Shown here piece after piece: positions 1 through 8,449 of a DNA stretch of 21,410 nucleotides. Origin of the DNA: Chara braunii (taxonomy: Eukaryota; Streptophyta; Charophyceae; Charales; Characeae). A program made the translations under genes and the position numbers. Within the stretch, counting starts at the first letter, position 1, and every line of letters starts with the position of its first letter. The notes beneath the pieces were generated by a model. The model was not told the origin of the DNA. It ran no database searches and worked only from the letters and a program-made list of their open reading frames with translations. The stretch lies in NCBI GenBank assembly GCA_003427395.1, contig BFEA01000023.1:3250798-3272207 (forward strand). Direction: 5' to 3'.

Positions 1-328
1 GGGACTTAGTGTCCCCACGAACTGAGCAGGTGCCCGAAGAAACGGGTGACCGTTTTTTTTTGGAGAGTTCTTTTTTTTTTTTTCTCTTTCTTTTCTTTGT
101 TAGATTTTGTTTAGATTTTTTGTTAGGTTCCTTTTTAGATTTTACTTGGATTTTCTTTTTTTCTTATTTTTTTGTTTTTTTTTTAGTGAGTGCTCCCGTT
201 CGTTTGACTGCGCCAAACTGTTTCGTCGGACTTCCACCGACTCATCAGGAGGTTGAACCTCTACAGTCTGGCCGGGAGTGAATGGATTCACCCTTGAAGG
301 AGGATCTATACTTCGTGTGGGCATGTAA

Positions 329-350
329 GAGAGAGAGAGAGAGAGAGAGA
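329..350. repeat. (GA)n microsatellite
   Basis: Uninterrupted GA dinucleotides, about 11 units, directly read from the sequence. Confidence 0.95.
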
Positions 351-390
351 CCAGCACTGCGGCCGTTGGGTTTTGAAACGGGCTGCAGTG

Positions 391-447
391 TTTGCCTGCG
401 CGCCCGAACCTGGCGCTGAGAACGTCCGGGTACGGGCGCGAGGCAAA
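391..447. repeat. GC-rich imperfect hairpin
   Basis: The arm at 391-406 (TTTGCCTGCGCGCCCG) is complementary to 433-447 (CGGGCGCGAGGCAAA) with one bulged base, giving a stem of about 15 bp around a 26-base loop. It could be an RNA structure or a palindromic remnant of a mobile element. No function is assigned. Confidence 0.6.
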
Positions 448-1165
448 GGGGGAAAAAGAAGACCCTGTTGAGCTTGACTCTAGTTCGACCCTGTGAGATG
501 ACTTGAGGGGGGGACGTGCTCGTTCGTTCTCAAACGACGAGCTGCCCCTGCTTTAGAAAAACAAAAAAAAAAGGGGAAAAAAAAAGAGGGAAACGGTCGT
601 GGATCTAGCCGCGGCCTCGGTCCAGATGCAAGTTTAGAAGCATCAGGACTATGAATTGACAACAGTCTGCTCAAAAATGGCTGAGTACGGCCATTTCTGG
701 GCTGCGTCTGGCCGTGGGTGACGGCCAGATGCATTACCAGGACTCAAAACTTGGTTCCCCTACGGGAACATCAAGTTTCCTGGCCCTTAATCGCCATTTT
801 GATCAAGGGTCAGGCTCTATTCCGAGATTTGGCTGGGGGCAAAGCAGCTGCCCTCAGCCTTCAACCAGCTATAAAAGCTAGCCTGCCACCCAGTAGCCTC
901 ACACTTGTGGCAATGCTGCTGGGGCATTCTACTTGAGTAGATGCTGGCTGGCTGGCTGCTGGTGTAATGAGGCGAAGTGCTGGAGGTCTGCAGGAGCACT
1001 TGGAGGAAACAGGAGGCAGCTATAGCTAGAGGCTGGGAGCTTCTTGCCCCACCTCTTGTGCTGAGCTGCAGGCTGTGGGGGAGCCGTAGCCGCAAGGCTG
1101 CAGCAGGATTGGGCCGTGCGGCAAGGGATTTTCTTGAGTAGGAGGCCGCGTCACTGTACCCTTGG

Positions 1166-1575
1166 GCGGAAGCGCTGCCGAATTCTTGCAGCGGCAGTGC
1201 TGGGTTTCTTGGTGATACGGCGGAAGCGCTGCCGAATTCTTGGGGCGGCAGCGCTGGTTTTCTTGGCGGTACGGTGGAAGCGCTGCCGAATTCTTGGGAC
1301 GGCAGCGCTGGTTTTCTTGGCGGTACGGCGGAAGCGCTGCCGAATTATTGGGGCGACAGTGCTGGTTTTTTTCGCGGTACAGCGAGAGCGCTGCCGAATT
1401 CTTGGGGCGGCAGCGCTGGTTTTCTTGGCGGTACGGCGGAAGCGCTGCCGAATTCTTGGGGCGGCAGCGCTGGTTTTCTTGGCGGTACGGCGGAAGCGCT
1501 GCCGAATTCTTGGGGCGGCACCGCTGGTTTTCTTGGCGGTACGGCGGAAGCGCTGTCGAATTTTGTGGAAACAGT
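1166..1575. repeat. 54-bp tandem repeat, about 7.5 units, each unit a hairpin
   Basis: Units start at 1166, 1220, 1274, 1328, 1382, 1436, 1490 and 1544, an exact 54-bp period. Each unit carries the inverted pair AGCGCTGCCG / CGGCAGCGCT around an 11-base loop. Because 54 is a multiple of three, several frames on both strands stay open and give 18-residue repeats: on + a basic/hydrophobic type ending RRKRCRILGA, on - a type containing LPPYRQENQRCR. Nothing shows which frame, if any, is translated, and these are more likely minisatellite by-products than genes. The last unit is degenerate. Confidence 0.93.
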
Positions 1576-3157
1576 ATTTGGCACAGGGCTACGAGAAGGG
1601 GAGTTGGAAGTTGCCGCACGGACGGTACCGCCGAGGTGGAAGTGCATCTTGAAACAGTGGGGGTGTCGTGCCACTAGGATGTGGCGATCGTCTCGTTGAG
1701 GGCGTTGCGGCATGCGGCACCTGCAGGAATTGTCAAGGCTGTTGTTATTTTTTTGCGGCACGTTGAACGACCGGGGTTTGAGTCCGGGGCCACCGAGTAT
1801 TGCGGCAGGCGTGTGATGACCTGACTTGGTATTTGGTGGATTGAGGTGACGCTATATTTGGGAGGAAAGTATCGCTGAGACTGTGTGGGATTTGAGAGGG
1901 GGGGAGCACTTTGTTCAAACGGCGAGCTCACTTCTGGATTGGTGAGCGGCGTCCGGATCAGTGGTGGTACCTAAGGGAGAGTAGAGAGTGTAGCTACCCT
2001 TGTGAACGGCCGCAACGTGAGTTGTGCGGGCCACATCTCTTGAGAAAATACTTGGCTTTCTTGGGTGAGCCTTCAAGAAATTCACTCAGGGTCAGTTGAA
2101 TGATTCAGATATCCCTTCACACATGTGTGAACCCACACTTTGCTTGACCCTGTTCGCTTGAACGTTCAAAAGAAAGGTAGAGAAAGTTGTGTGAGTCATG
2201 CATGTGAATGGGGAGGTCTGACGTGAGTCTGGGATTGTACTGTTTTCTCTTGAACTTGTTTTCCATGCATGTTGTGCAGGTAGGTAGAAGGATGCTTGTA
2301 GAGGAGATAGATTACGCCTATTCGGGAAGATGAAAAGATTGTTTTCTTTCTACCTCTTACCTGCCTGCGTGTCAAAAAGACTCTTTGTTTTGAAAAAGAT
2401 TATTCAGTGTATGTCGTAGAATGAATCCGGTTGAAATTAAGCAGAATAAGGTCAAACGGACTTACCTTTCCCGAGGATTGACCTATTCTATCCCGAATGA
2501 CCTTATCTTCCGGTACCTGTCCAAATAATTCTCATTTTCTGTCTCCTCTGAATTTGTTTTGTATAAGTTACCCTAGATTTAGGAGAAATGAAGAATATAT
2601 GAAGGTCGCTTGCAGTAGACACATCTTCTATCTCTAGGAGGTATCTGGGGCGGGGGTTCGTTGCTTTCGGAGCCGACCCTGTAATCGACCCGGAGTGGAC
2701 CGTTCTACGGGGGGGTACTTGCCGATTCGGTGGAGACGGCCCGACTTCTGAGATCCGAGTCTTGTGCTCAGACGAGGAGGAGGAGTACCCCAGACCACTT
2801 CCTAGAAGGAGAGGCATGCAACACTTCAGGCTATGCCCCTGATCAAGAATCAACCGCAAAGTAGCATGTCACCCGAAGAGATTGGAAACGGATGAAGGCG
2901 GGTATGTGTGTTGAGTCTCAGGTTGACAGTAGGTTGAAATTGATGATTTTGGCAACCCGTCTCATCAAGTCAAATTAAGGCGTCCGACTGTCCTGTCGGC
3001 TGCATTTGTATTATCGTCGATAGCCAACTTATTGTTGACGGTTGCACGATTGTTTTGTAGCGCTTGACCTGAGATGGTCAAAGGTTGACTTTTACGATGT
3101 AAGTATATGCAGATGTTTTACTTTATTTCTTTTGACTGTGTGTTAAAGGGACTAGGA
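1576..3157. other. Unassigned DNA, no gene recognised
   Basis: No coding region with a recognisable domain. Around 2443-2510 a short element is present in inverted form (AATAAGGTCAA near 2445, TGACCTTATCTT near 2500). A plus-strand frame is open from 2603 to 2842 with an acidic DEEEEYPRPLP stretch but has no start codon except near its end. Other short frames on both strands look random. Confidence 0.45.
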
Positions 3158-3671
3158 TCATATGTTGGGTTTCACATTTGGTTGAGGCCATCCTAGTCGA
3201 CCGACGCTCGTTCGTACCGAGGAGATCAGCGCCGTCGGGAACGGACAACCTTCGAGTCCACTTGGCGTTAACCAAGCGTACCTATACTCCAGCGAGCGAG
3301 CAAACTCCCTCGACTGACTTACCTCTGCAATTGCACATAAAGCTTTCGCATGTGGGTCAGTAGCTCGGTAGGGATACGCCCCTGAGGGTGGTGACAGCCC
3401 CTTAGGCAAGGTAAGATGTGCCCTGCGAGAACCTATCCTGTCGTAGGGAACCGTGGGACATACAGCTGGCGCACCCGGCTAGAGCGGCAAAGGGACAATG
3501 CAACCGCATCCGTCTCGGCGGTTCGCGGGATTAATCATGCCTCGTCATAAGTTGTCTCTTGGTTTTGTTTGGTTTTAACTCCTGCGTGACATAGTCAGGA
3601 GGGCCCTCGCTCACGCGGGGGCCGATTCGCTCGACACCATGACATCACTTTTTCAGCATTGTCTGCTCATC
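3158..3671. other. Unassigned GC-richer DNA
   Basis: Moderately GC-rich sequence with small local hairpins, for example GGCCCTCGC/GCGGGGGCC near 3603-3623. Short frames on both strands are not protein-like. It is not recognisable as the pol region expected downstream of the adjacent Gag fragment, so that retrotransposon is probably broken here. Confidence 0.4.
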
Positions 3672-3854
3672 TCACTTATGAGTTGCTGCCAATTGCGCAA
3701 ACGCTGAAATAAATTTCACAACATTTTCTCCATTAAAAATCGGGACATCGATCTTTGGAGCAGTTGCCACCCTTTCGATCTTCTCTCTGAGTGTTTCAAT
3801 CAACTTCTTCATTTTGTCCCAAGGCTCGCCATCTGGGTTGCTACCTTCTGCCAT
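3672..3854 (-). pseudogene. N-terminal fragment of a retrotransposon Gag
   Basis: A 60-residue frame starting at an ATG (MAEGSNPDGEPWDKMKK...). It has an amphipathic charged helix (LIETLREKIERV) followed by the segment PKIDVPIFNGENVVKFISAF, which resembles the start of the Gag core of LTR retrotransposons (a 'P.F.GE....FI..F' pattern). Gag binds and packages element RNA. A full Gag runs to several hundred residues, but this frame stops at a TGA after ATHK and I see no continuation in nearby frames, so it is a truncated relic. No LTRs, primer-binding site or pol are visible next to it. The family call rests on pattern resemblance only. Confidence 0.5.
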
Positions 3855-5123
3855 CTCGCTGCGAGAAGATTAACATGCAAGCGATAAGGCATAAAGGTAA
3901 GAAGTCGAAATGACTCGTGAGGTCCATCACTTGTTAGCAGATAAATAATATCGGATTTTCTTACTATTCCACTGAGGCGAGCGGAAGATGATTACTTCAT
4001 ACCTTATTCTCTAAGGATGTAGCATTAATACAAAAAATTGAATCTAACTATCTTTTAAGAGTAGGTTTGATAGCGATGCGTCATCAGGCCTATTTGCAAA
4101 ATATGCTAGTTTGAAATCAAAAAAATTCACTAAAATACCCGAGTGTCGTTCCGCTAGGGACAACGGTAGTTTGTCGTTATCCACGACAACGGAGTCACCT
4201 ATCGCTTCACACAGTTTAGTTTTTATTTTATTTTATTTATTATTTTTTTTTTCTGTTTTCTATTGTTGGCTTATGACAACGGTCGTATCTTGTACGTGGG
4301 ACTCCCACGACGTGTCGAGATACAGACCCAAGTTTGATTCCAGCCGAGATTAATTTTTTTATTTTTATTTTTTTTACCATTTTTCGATTTATGTGTGTCA
4401 TCCTTACGCAGGGGTCAGTTTACTCTCAGCGCGGCTGATTTCAACCACGCGATCTCGAGGATCGCACGACCGAACCCCATGTTGCAGCTGCTCCAAAAGG
4501 AGTTAGCCCAGTGGTGCAGTTTCTCAGATTCCATCCTGGTACCCGCTGAGTGAGAGTCGTGCATAATAACCTATTGGGTTAGCTCCTATTACGACAGTGA
4601 TAGGAGCAGCTCTTCAATAAGAAGAGCTTGCCCGGTCGCTGTCCCCCCTGTCGGGGCCTTGCGGGCCCTACCTGCCTGAGGCTCTGCAGGTCTCGCCTGC
4701 TTGAGGCTTAACAGACCTCACTTGCTGGCCCTGCCCCATTGGTTGGCCGCGTGACCACGGATTAACTGGTCACCTAGCCGGGTAGGCCTCGGCATCGGCC
4801 TGTCGACCCCCTGGCTCGATGTTAAGCCCCGCAGACCCAGGAAAAAAAAATATCTTCCTATTCCTCCCACGTTGAGGCCCCATACCTGGCGCATCCCTCT
4901 TTTTAGCCTACTTAGGCCCTTAATCGTGAGGCTTAGCAGCCGTGCGACAATATTTTAGATAAAATAGGTCTAGCTTTAGCGTTCCTATGACCTCGCATTT
5001 ATGAGGCTTCGACAAAAGCGAAACACTGTCGGTTACTGTTGTTACTTTCAGATGCTACAATCGTCAAGAATAAAGTGAAAAAACTTTTAATCTCTCAGTC
5101 ATAGGTTCGGTCTGAATAAACTT
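3855..5123. other. Unassigned DNA with tRNA-like box matches and hairpins
   Basis: No protein gene recognised. 4205-4260 and 4350-4380 are T-rich. Near 4265-4340 there is a weak A-box-like TGGCTTATGA, a stem GTATCT/AGATAC enclosing CGTGGG/CCCACG, and a B-box-like GTTTGATTCC. Near 4503 TAGCCCAGTGG matches an RNA polymerase III A box, but no matching B box follows at normal distance. These could be decayed tRNA-derived SINEs. Two perfect hairpins at 4582-4628 are listed separately. 4630-4840 is GC-rich with degenerate short repeats of the type GCCTGAGGCT. Confidence 0.35.
4582..4628. repeat. Two adjacent perfect hairpins
   Basis: First stem: GCTCCTAT (4582-4589) pairs with ATAGGAGC (4600-4607) around a 10-base loop. 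Second stem: AGCTCTTC (4608-4615) pairs with GAAGAGCT (4621-4628) around AATAA. The two 8-bp stems abut with no spacer. This could be structured RNA, a terminator-like element or a transposon end; there is no further evidence. Confidence 0.75.
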
Positions 5124-5516
5124 TTGACAAACGTGAGTCTCATCAAACCCTTCAATTCAATGAAAGAGTCGGACAGCGTCCATAGTTTAAAATCCCCGGC
5201 AAATACCCTTGTCAGGGAAGAGTATTTCCCCGACACCGCTACCATTGGTCCGATGGGGCGGATCCACTATGTTAAGGACAAACTGTGGGAGCTAGGAGGA
5301 ATGACCATTAACGAACTTAAGAAGATTTGTCGAGATGAAAATATAACTTACGAAGGTAAGAAAATAAACACTATTCTCCTTATTACCGAGAAACGGACTC
5401 AGGTGGCGTACGGATCAGGTGATGAAGCTGATGACGAGAGAGATTTTGCAAATGTGACTTATGTGAGCGAGACGTCGGGTGAGGACGAAGGTGAAAAAAC
5501 GACTGGTAATAACTGA
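5124..5516 (+). CDS. PLE ORF1 C-terminal part with SAP-like motif (copy C)
   Basis: An intact 130-codon frame. Residues about 59-90 contain MTINELKKICRDENITYEGK followed by a second helix, matching in position and pattern the ORF1 of copy A (LTIDELKEACRREKVAYGNR). The pattern helix - short loop - helix is that of SAP motifs, which bind DNA or RNA. The C-terminus is acidic (GDEADDERD..., SGEDEGE) and ends in TGA, as in A and B. The zinc-knuckle and coiled-coil parts seen upstream in copy A are absent, so this is either an N-terminally truncated ORF1 or a different ORF1 version. The first codon is not certain: the Met at 5163 is an alternative start. Confidence 0.6.
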   Translation: MTNVSLIKPFNSMKESDSVHSLKSPANTLVREEYFPDTATIGPMGRIHYVKDKLWELGGMTINELKKICRDENITYEGKKINTILLITEKRTQVAYGSGDEADDERDFANVTYVSETSGEDEGEKTTGNN

Positions 5517-5649
5517 CACCTCTAGACAAATAAGGAATCATGGGCGTTATGTCGATGTATTATCTGTATAAGGAGGCAGGGGGGGGGTATATAATGCCTT
5601 CGATGTCCTCTACCGCCTTGTAGGGGTGCTGCTTACTTTGAATTTCCAA

Positions 5650-6138
5650 ATTCGTTGGCTGAGGAAATGTCCAGATTCTTGGGTTGACTTGTACATTCGT
5701 TTTGGCCTTGGAATCTTCACGAACGTACCGAGTTGCGTATATGTTTACGCATCTCCCGTATGTCGCGCTCAATAGATTGGTCAGACGGGAAGGAATGGTG
5801 AAGTGAGATGGAAGGAACATGTGTCAGTATGTGAGAGGGGTTTAAAACAAAACCATTTGTACCGCTGGTGGCGCGCCTTTGGTCGTCAATCCTATATCCT
5901 GCCACCAATTGACACGTGTAAGGTGGTGGAGCTCGTGAACATGAAAAAGTTGTTTATCACAAGATTGTCCCTTGTTTTGAATACGAGTGGTCGATCATCA
6001 AGCAAGGGGAAGAAGAAGCATGGGCGAAAGCGCAGGGGTAAGAAGGAGAGGAGTAGAATGATGACTACGGGTTTTGAGGGTAGGGAACCAAACGGTGTCC
6101 GCTCGGTGAAAGCACAACTAGGTGAGGGGGATGAGTAA
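5650..6138 (+). pseudogene. Decayed GIY-YIG endonuclease (copy C)
   Basis: Reading the frame of 5725-6138 gives a GIY-YIG relic. CVYVYASP corresponds to CVYILVSP of copy A, then a TAG at 5773-5775 replaces the Tyr of the YIG motif. IGQTGR and RWKEH correspond to GMTER and RWREH of copies A and B. LYRWWRAFG aligns with LYNWLGKVG, and the conserved terminal LN of the domain is kept (LSLVLN). The catalytic Glu seen in A and B (AVES/AVER) appears to be replaced by Asn, though alignment there is loose. A lysine/arginine-rich linker follows. The frame differs from that of ORF1 upstream, so at least one indel lies between. It is not functional. Confidence 0.6.
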
Positions 6139-6559
6139 ACGGTTAATATCTTCCAGCTGTTATGCAACAAGGAAAACACCAAGTGTCGAAAGTTTCCACT
6201 TTCCCTCAAAGTCGGTAGTGATTGGTGCGGAGGTTGGAAGATTATCCGCAAGGCTTTCGAAAATAGCATTGTGAGAATCGGGGGTCAATCTTGTTGTGGT
6301 CTTTTACTGTACTTTTTGTACTGAGATACTTGACTTTGTCATTTGATGATGATTGCATTGAGTTTTTTCCCACTTGTCAGTCAACCTTATTTTATTGATG
6401 GTCATGATTGAAGTTATGGTACTTACCATACATAAGACTACTTAAGTGCAAAACAAGATGTTTTTCCACAAAATATGATGAATTTTCAAAAGACTATAAA
6501 AAAAATACGACAATAGAAAGGTAAGCATCAAGTCTTCAGTGCTTTGCAGACGCTGATGA

Positions 6560-6561
<2 letters not shown>

Positions 6562-6592
<31 letters not shown>
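6562..6592. repeat. (TA)n microsatellite
   Basis: About 15 uninterrupted TA units. Confidence 0.95.
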
Positions 6593-6595
<3 letters not shown>

Positions 6596-6668
6596 TGTCA
6601 CAACCCCTCGTTTGTTATCCTCTTCTCTCTCTCTGCCTACAGTTTACCGGACAGTTCTGTTGTGATGA

Positions 6669-6684
6669 TATATATATATATATA
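6669..6684. repeat. (TA)n microsatellite at the left TIR-element junction
   Basis: TA repeats run directly into the left terminus CAGGGTTACC of the TIR element. The right terminus at 13211 is also followed by (TA)n, consistent with insertion into a TA microsatellite with a TA target-site duplication. Confidence 0.85.
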
Positions 6685-6805
6685 CAGGGTTACCTGACCG
6701 AACGTTCGGAGGCCCCCGGGCTGACCCCCGAACGTTCGGGCGTTCGGGGTCCCGTTCGGGGGCCGAACACCTCCAGGTTCGGCCCCCGCCAAAAAATGTT
6801 TCGGG
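6685..6805 (+). repeat. Left terminal inverted repeat, CGAACG-rich
   Basis: Starts CAGGGTTACC, then repeated CCGAACG/CGTTCGG motifs, including the palindrome CCGAACGTTCGG, ending near GGGGCCGAACACC. It is the imperfect inverse of 13113-13211. Confidence 0.7.
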
Positions 6806-7124
6806 GCCTAAAGATAAGTTTTTTTTTCTGAATGTTTTTTGGTGAGTTTTCTGTGATGTAACCTACACGCCTATAAAGTTTGAAGCCATTCTGCTAAGCC
6901 AAATAAACATTAAAAATCGTCAAAGATGGGGGTTTCAAAACGTGCTCGCCCACTCACTATTTTGTTTTTTTTTCACTTTTAACTTTTTGTTTTCACTTTA
7001 TTTCGGGGGCAAAAAAAAAATATTGTTTTTCAAAAATATTTTAATTAGTTATTGATTATATAAGCTACATATCTATAAATTTTCAGGGCATTTGTCAATG
7101 CCAAAAAATAATTAAAAATCGGCA

Positions 7125-7850
7125 AGGAAAGCATAGAACTGCATTCGTACGTACGTAGTTCATACACCACGAACTGCACGCAGTCGACAGCCCACGGACC
7201 AAGCCCAAAAGCTGCAAATCAACATCAACATCTGATTTCAAAAGAAGAAAACACGTTAACCAAGTGGTGGGTTAATCGTGATCATGCGTTCTGCCCATGG
7301 ATGCTAATGAGTGAAAGCACATCCCGACTCCCATCCTATCCTCGCCACTCTCCTCCGCTACCACGCCCGCTCCACGGTTGCGCCATCGCCTCAAAGGCAA
7401 AAGAGGATTCTACCTACCGATACTACCCTACTTATGTCCTTCGTCAACCGAAATTCCCCGCCGCATTCGTACGCCGTACAGACGGTACCAACCCAACGAC
7501 CATTCCTCCCGCCAATGCTTCCGACAATATCAGAATTCACAAAAGACAAAAAAAGAAAGAACCACCGCATGCTATACTTCACACGGCGTTTCCGCAAATT
7601 GCGTGCGCGACTCACGGTACTTTCCGGAAAGTACAGACACCCAGTACTTTTTCCAGAAGGTACCGGTTCAGTACAAAACAGCCGACCCAGATTTTCAAAA
7701 AGAAGTCCCACGTCTGCCGTACTACATACGACGTTCCGACAACTAACAGATGCAACCCTGGTACTTTCTGGAAAGTACGGGCCCAAGTACTTTTCACAGG
7801 AGGTATCAGTACAGTATATATCCAAGGACAATTTTCTGGCCCCAATACAC
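7125..7850 (-). repeat. PLE copy A pseudo-LTR, element 3' side
   Basis: 726 bp, roughly 95% identical by eye to 12188-12912 and in the same orientation, starting AGGAAAGCATAGAACTGCAT and ending CCAATACAC in both. It contains the perfect palindrome GTACTTTCCGGAAAGTAC (7617-7634) and a near copy at 7761-7778, each followed by a second AGTACTTTT motif. Long frames on both strands here are conserved between the repeats only because the DNA is duplicated. I found no CTGATGA...GAAA hammerhead core on either strand. Confidence 0.9.
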
Positions 7851-7963
7851 CGAAAATCCTGAAAAGCTATTCGTAGATGCCGCATTCAATACGCAAAACA
7901 TTTTTTTAAAAACTCGGAACTAAATGTCGTCAACTAGGATATTTTATCCCTTTTCTTTCTAAC

Positions 7964-8449
7964 CTACCTGTCCCCAATTAAAACCGAAATTATGCGCCAA
8001 GCCGCGCTCTTATCCCTGCTGAAATTCCGCAATGCTTTCCCGAACCATGAACCGGGATAGTTACACTTCCTCAGTTCGGATCTGAACAGGATCACTGTTT
8101 CGAGTAACCCCACTCCCATACCCGAATTCTGATTAATACGATGCAGGGTACTGATGATAACTGCCATCTTGGCTTTCTTACTCGACCATGACCGGAAATC
8201 CTGGAGGCAACGAAAAGGTAAGTTACCCCCCTCCCTCAATTCCTTCTCATTCTTCAAAACTTGCATTGTGCTCAGAAAGGGATACTTATCGCCAATGGTC
8301 AGTCTGCACCCCAAGAAAATCCAACTCTCCTTCCCCTCGTCAGTTCTTTTGAGGATAAGTGCTCGATCATAACAGCCTTCAAAGAGAGTCATGATTTTCA
8401 AAGCCTTAGCCTTATCCCCGACTTTCTCAGGATTATACGTTGCGAACAC
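7964..8449 (-). pseudogene. PLE reverse transcriptase, C-terminal palm/thumb (copy A)
   Basis: Continuation of the RT frame beyond the TAA at 8450-8452, reading VFATYNPEKVGDKAKALK... down to the terminal stop at 7964. It aligns along its length with copy B (IFVAYNPRRAG...). Visible parts: the segment after the catalytic FADD, the motif FLGCRLTI, and a helical thumb with LHRINQN...LLETVILFRSELRKCNYP, the pattern 'R....S...E...L...L....YP' typical of PLE RTs. It is not a separate gene; its apparent start is just the first possible initiation codon after the stop. About 160 residues. Confidence 0.8.

Larger units (their letters stand above)
1..1165. other. Unassigned non-coding DNA, T-rich start
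   Basis: I recognise no gene here. The first 200 bases hold long T tracts and short T-rich frames of low complexity that do not look like protein genes. A (GA)n tract and a GC-rich hairpin (listed separately) are the only clear structures. Around 541-590 there is an A-rich stretch. Short open frames on both strands have no recognisable motif. Confidence 0.5.
5124..6138 (+). mobile_element. PLE copy C (5' fragment: ORF1 + decayed GIY-YIG)
   Basis: The plus strand carries ORF1 (5124-5516) and then a broken GIY-YIG module (about 5650-6138), in the same order as copies A and B, which lie on the opposite strand. The basic linker that follows the endonuclease in A and B is also present (KGKKKHGRKRRGKKERS). 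No reverse transcriptase follows after 6138, so the copy is truncated. It is clearly more diverged from A and B than they are from each other. I see no direct-repeat pseudo-LTRs around it. Confidence 0.65.
6139..6684. other. A/T-rich spacer with (TA)n microsatellites
   Basis: No gene seen. The stretch between copy C and the TIR element holds two (TA)n runs and an intervening C/T-rich segment. The second TA run is the site where the TIR element begins. Confidence 0.55.

Noticed and set aside
391-420. GCGCCCGAAC near 399 as a tRNA-Lys-type primer-binding site
   Set aside because: It lacks the TGG start in register, is part of a GC-rich hairpin and has no LTR or gag next to it.
1026-1652. Long open frames on both strands with 18-residue repeats
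   Set aside because: They are a consequence of the 54-bp repeat period; several frames are open at once and none shows a real domain.
2503-2859. A 118-codon minus-strand frame and an opposite plus-strand frame (2603-2842) with an acidic DEEEEYPRPLP stretch
   Set aside because: The minus frame is Ser/Pro/Arg-rich without motif; the plus frame has no usable start and no recognisable domain. It could be an exon or ORF1 relic, but I cannot support that.
6544-6600. CTGATGA near 6552 as a hammerhead ribozyme core
   Set aside because: It is followed by a TA microsatellite and no GAAA partner or stems are present at the required spacing. Other CTGATGA matches (near 4085 on -, 8150 on +, 19662 on -) also fail.
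7301-7885. Long frames on both strands repeated at 12363-13358
   Set aside because: They repeat only because they lie in the duplicated pseudo-LTR DNA; stops and lengths are not otherwise conserved and no domain is visible.
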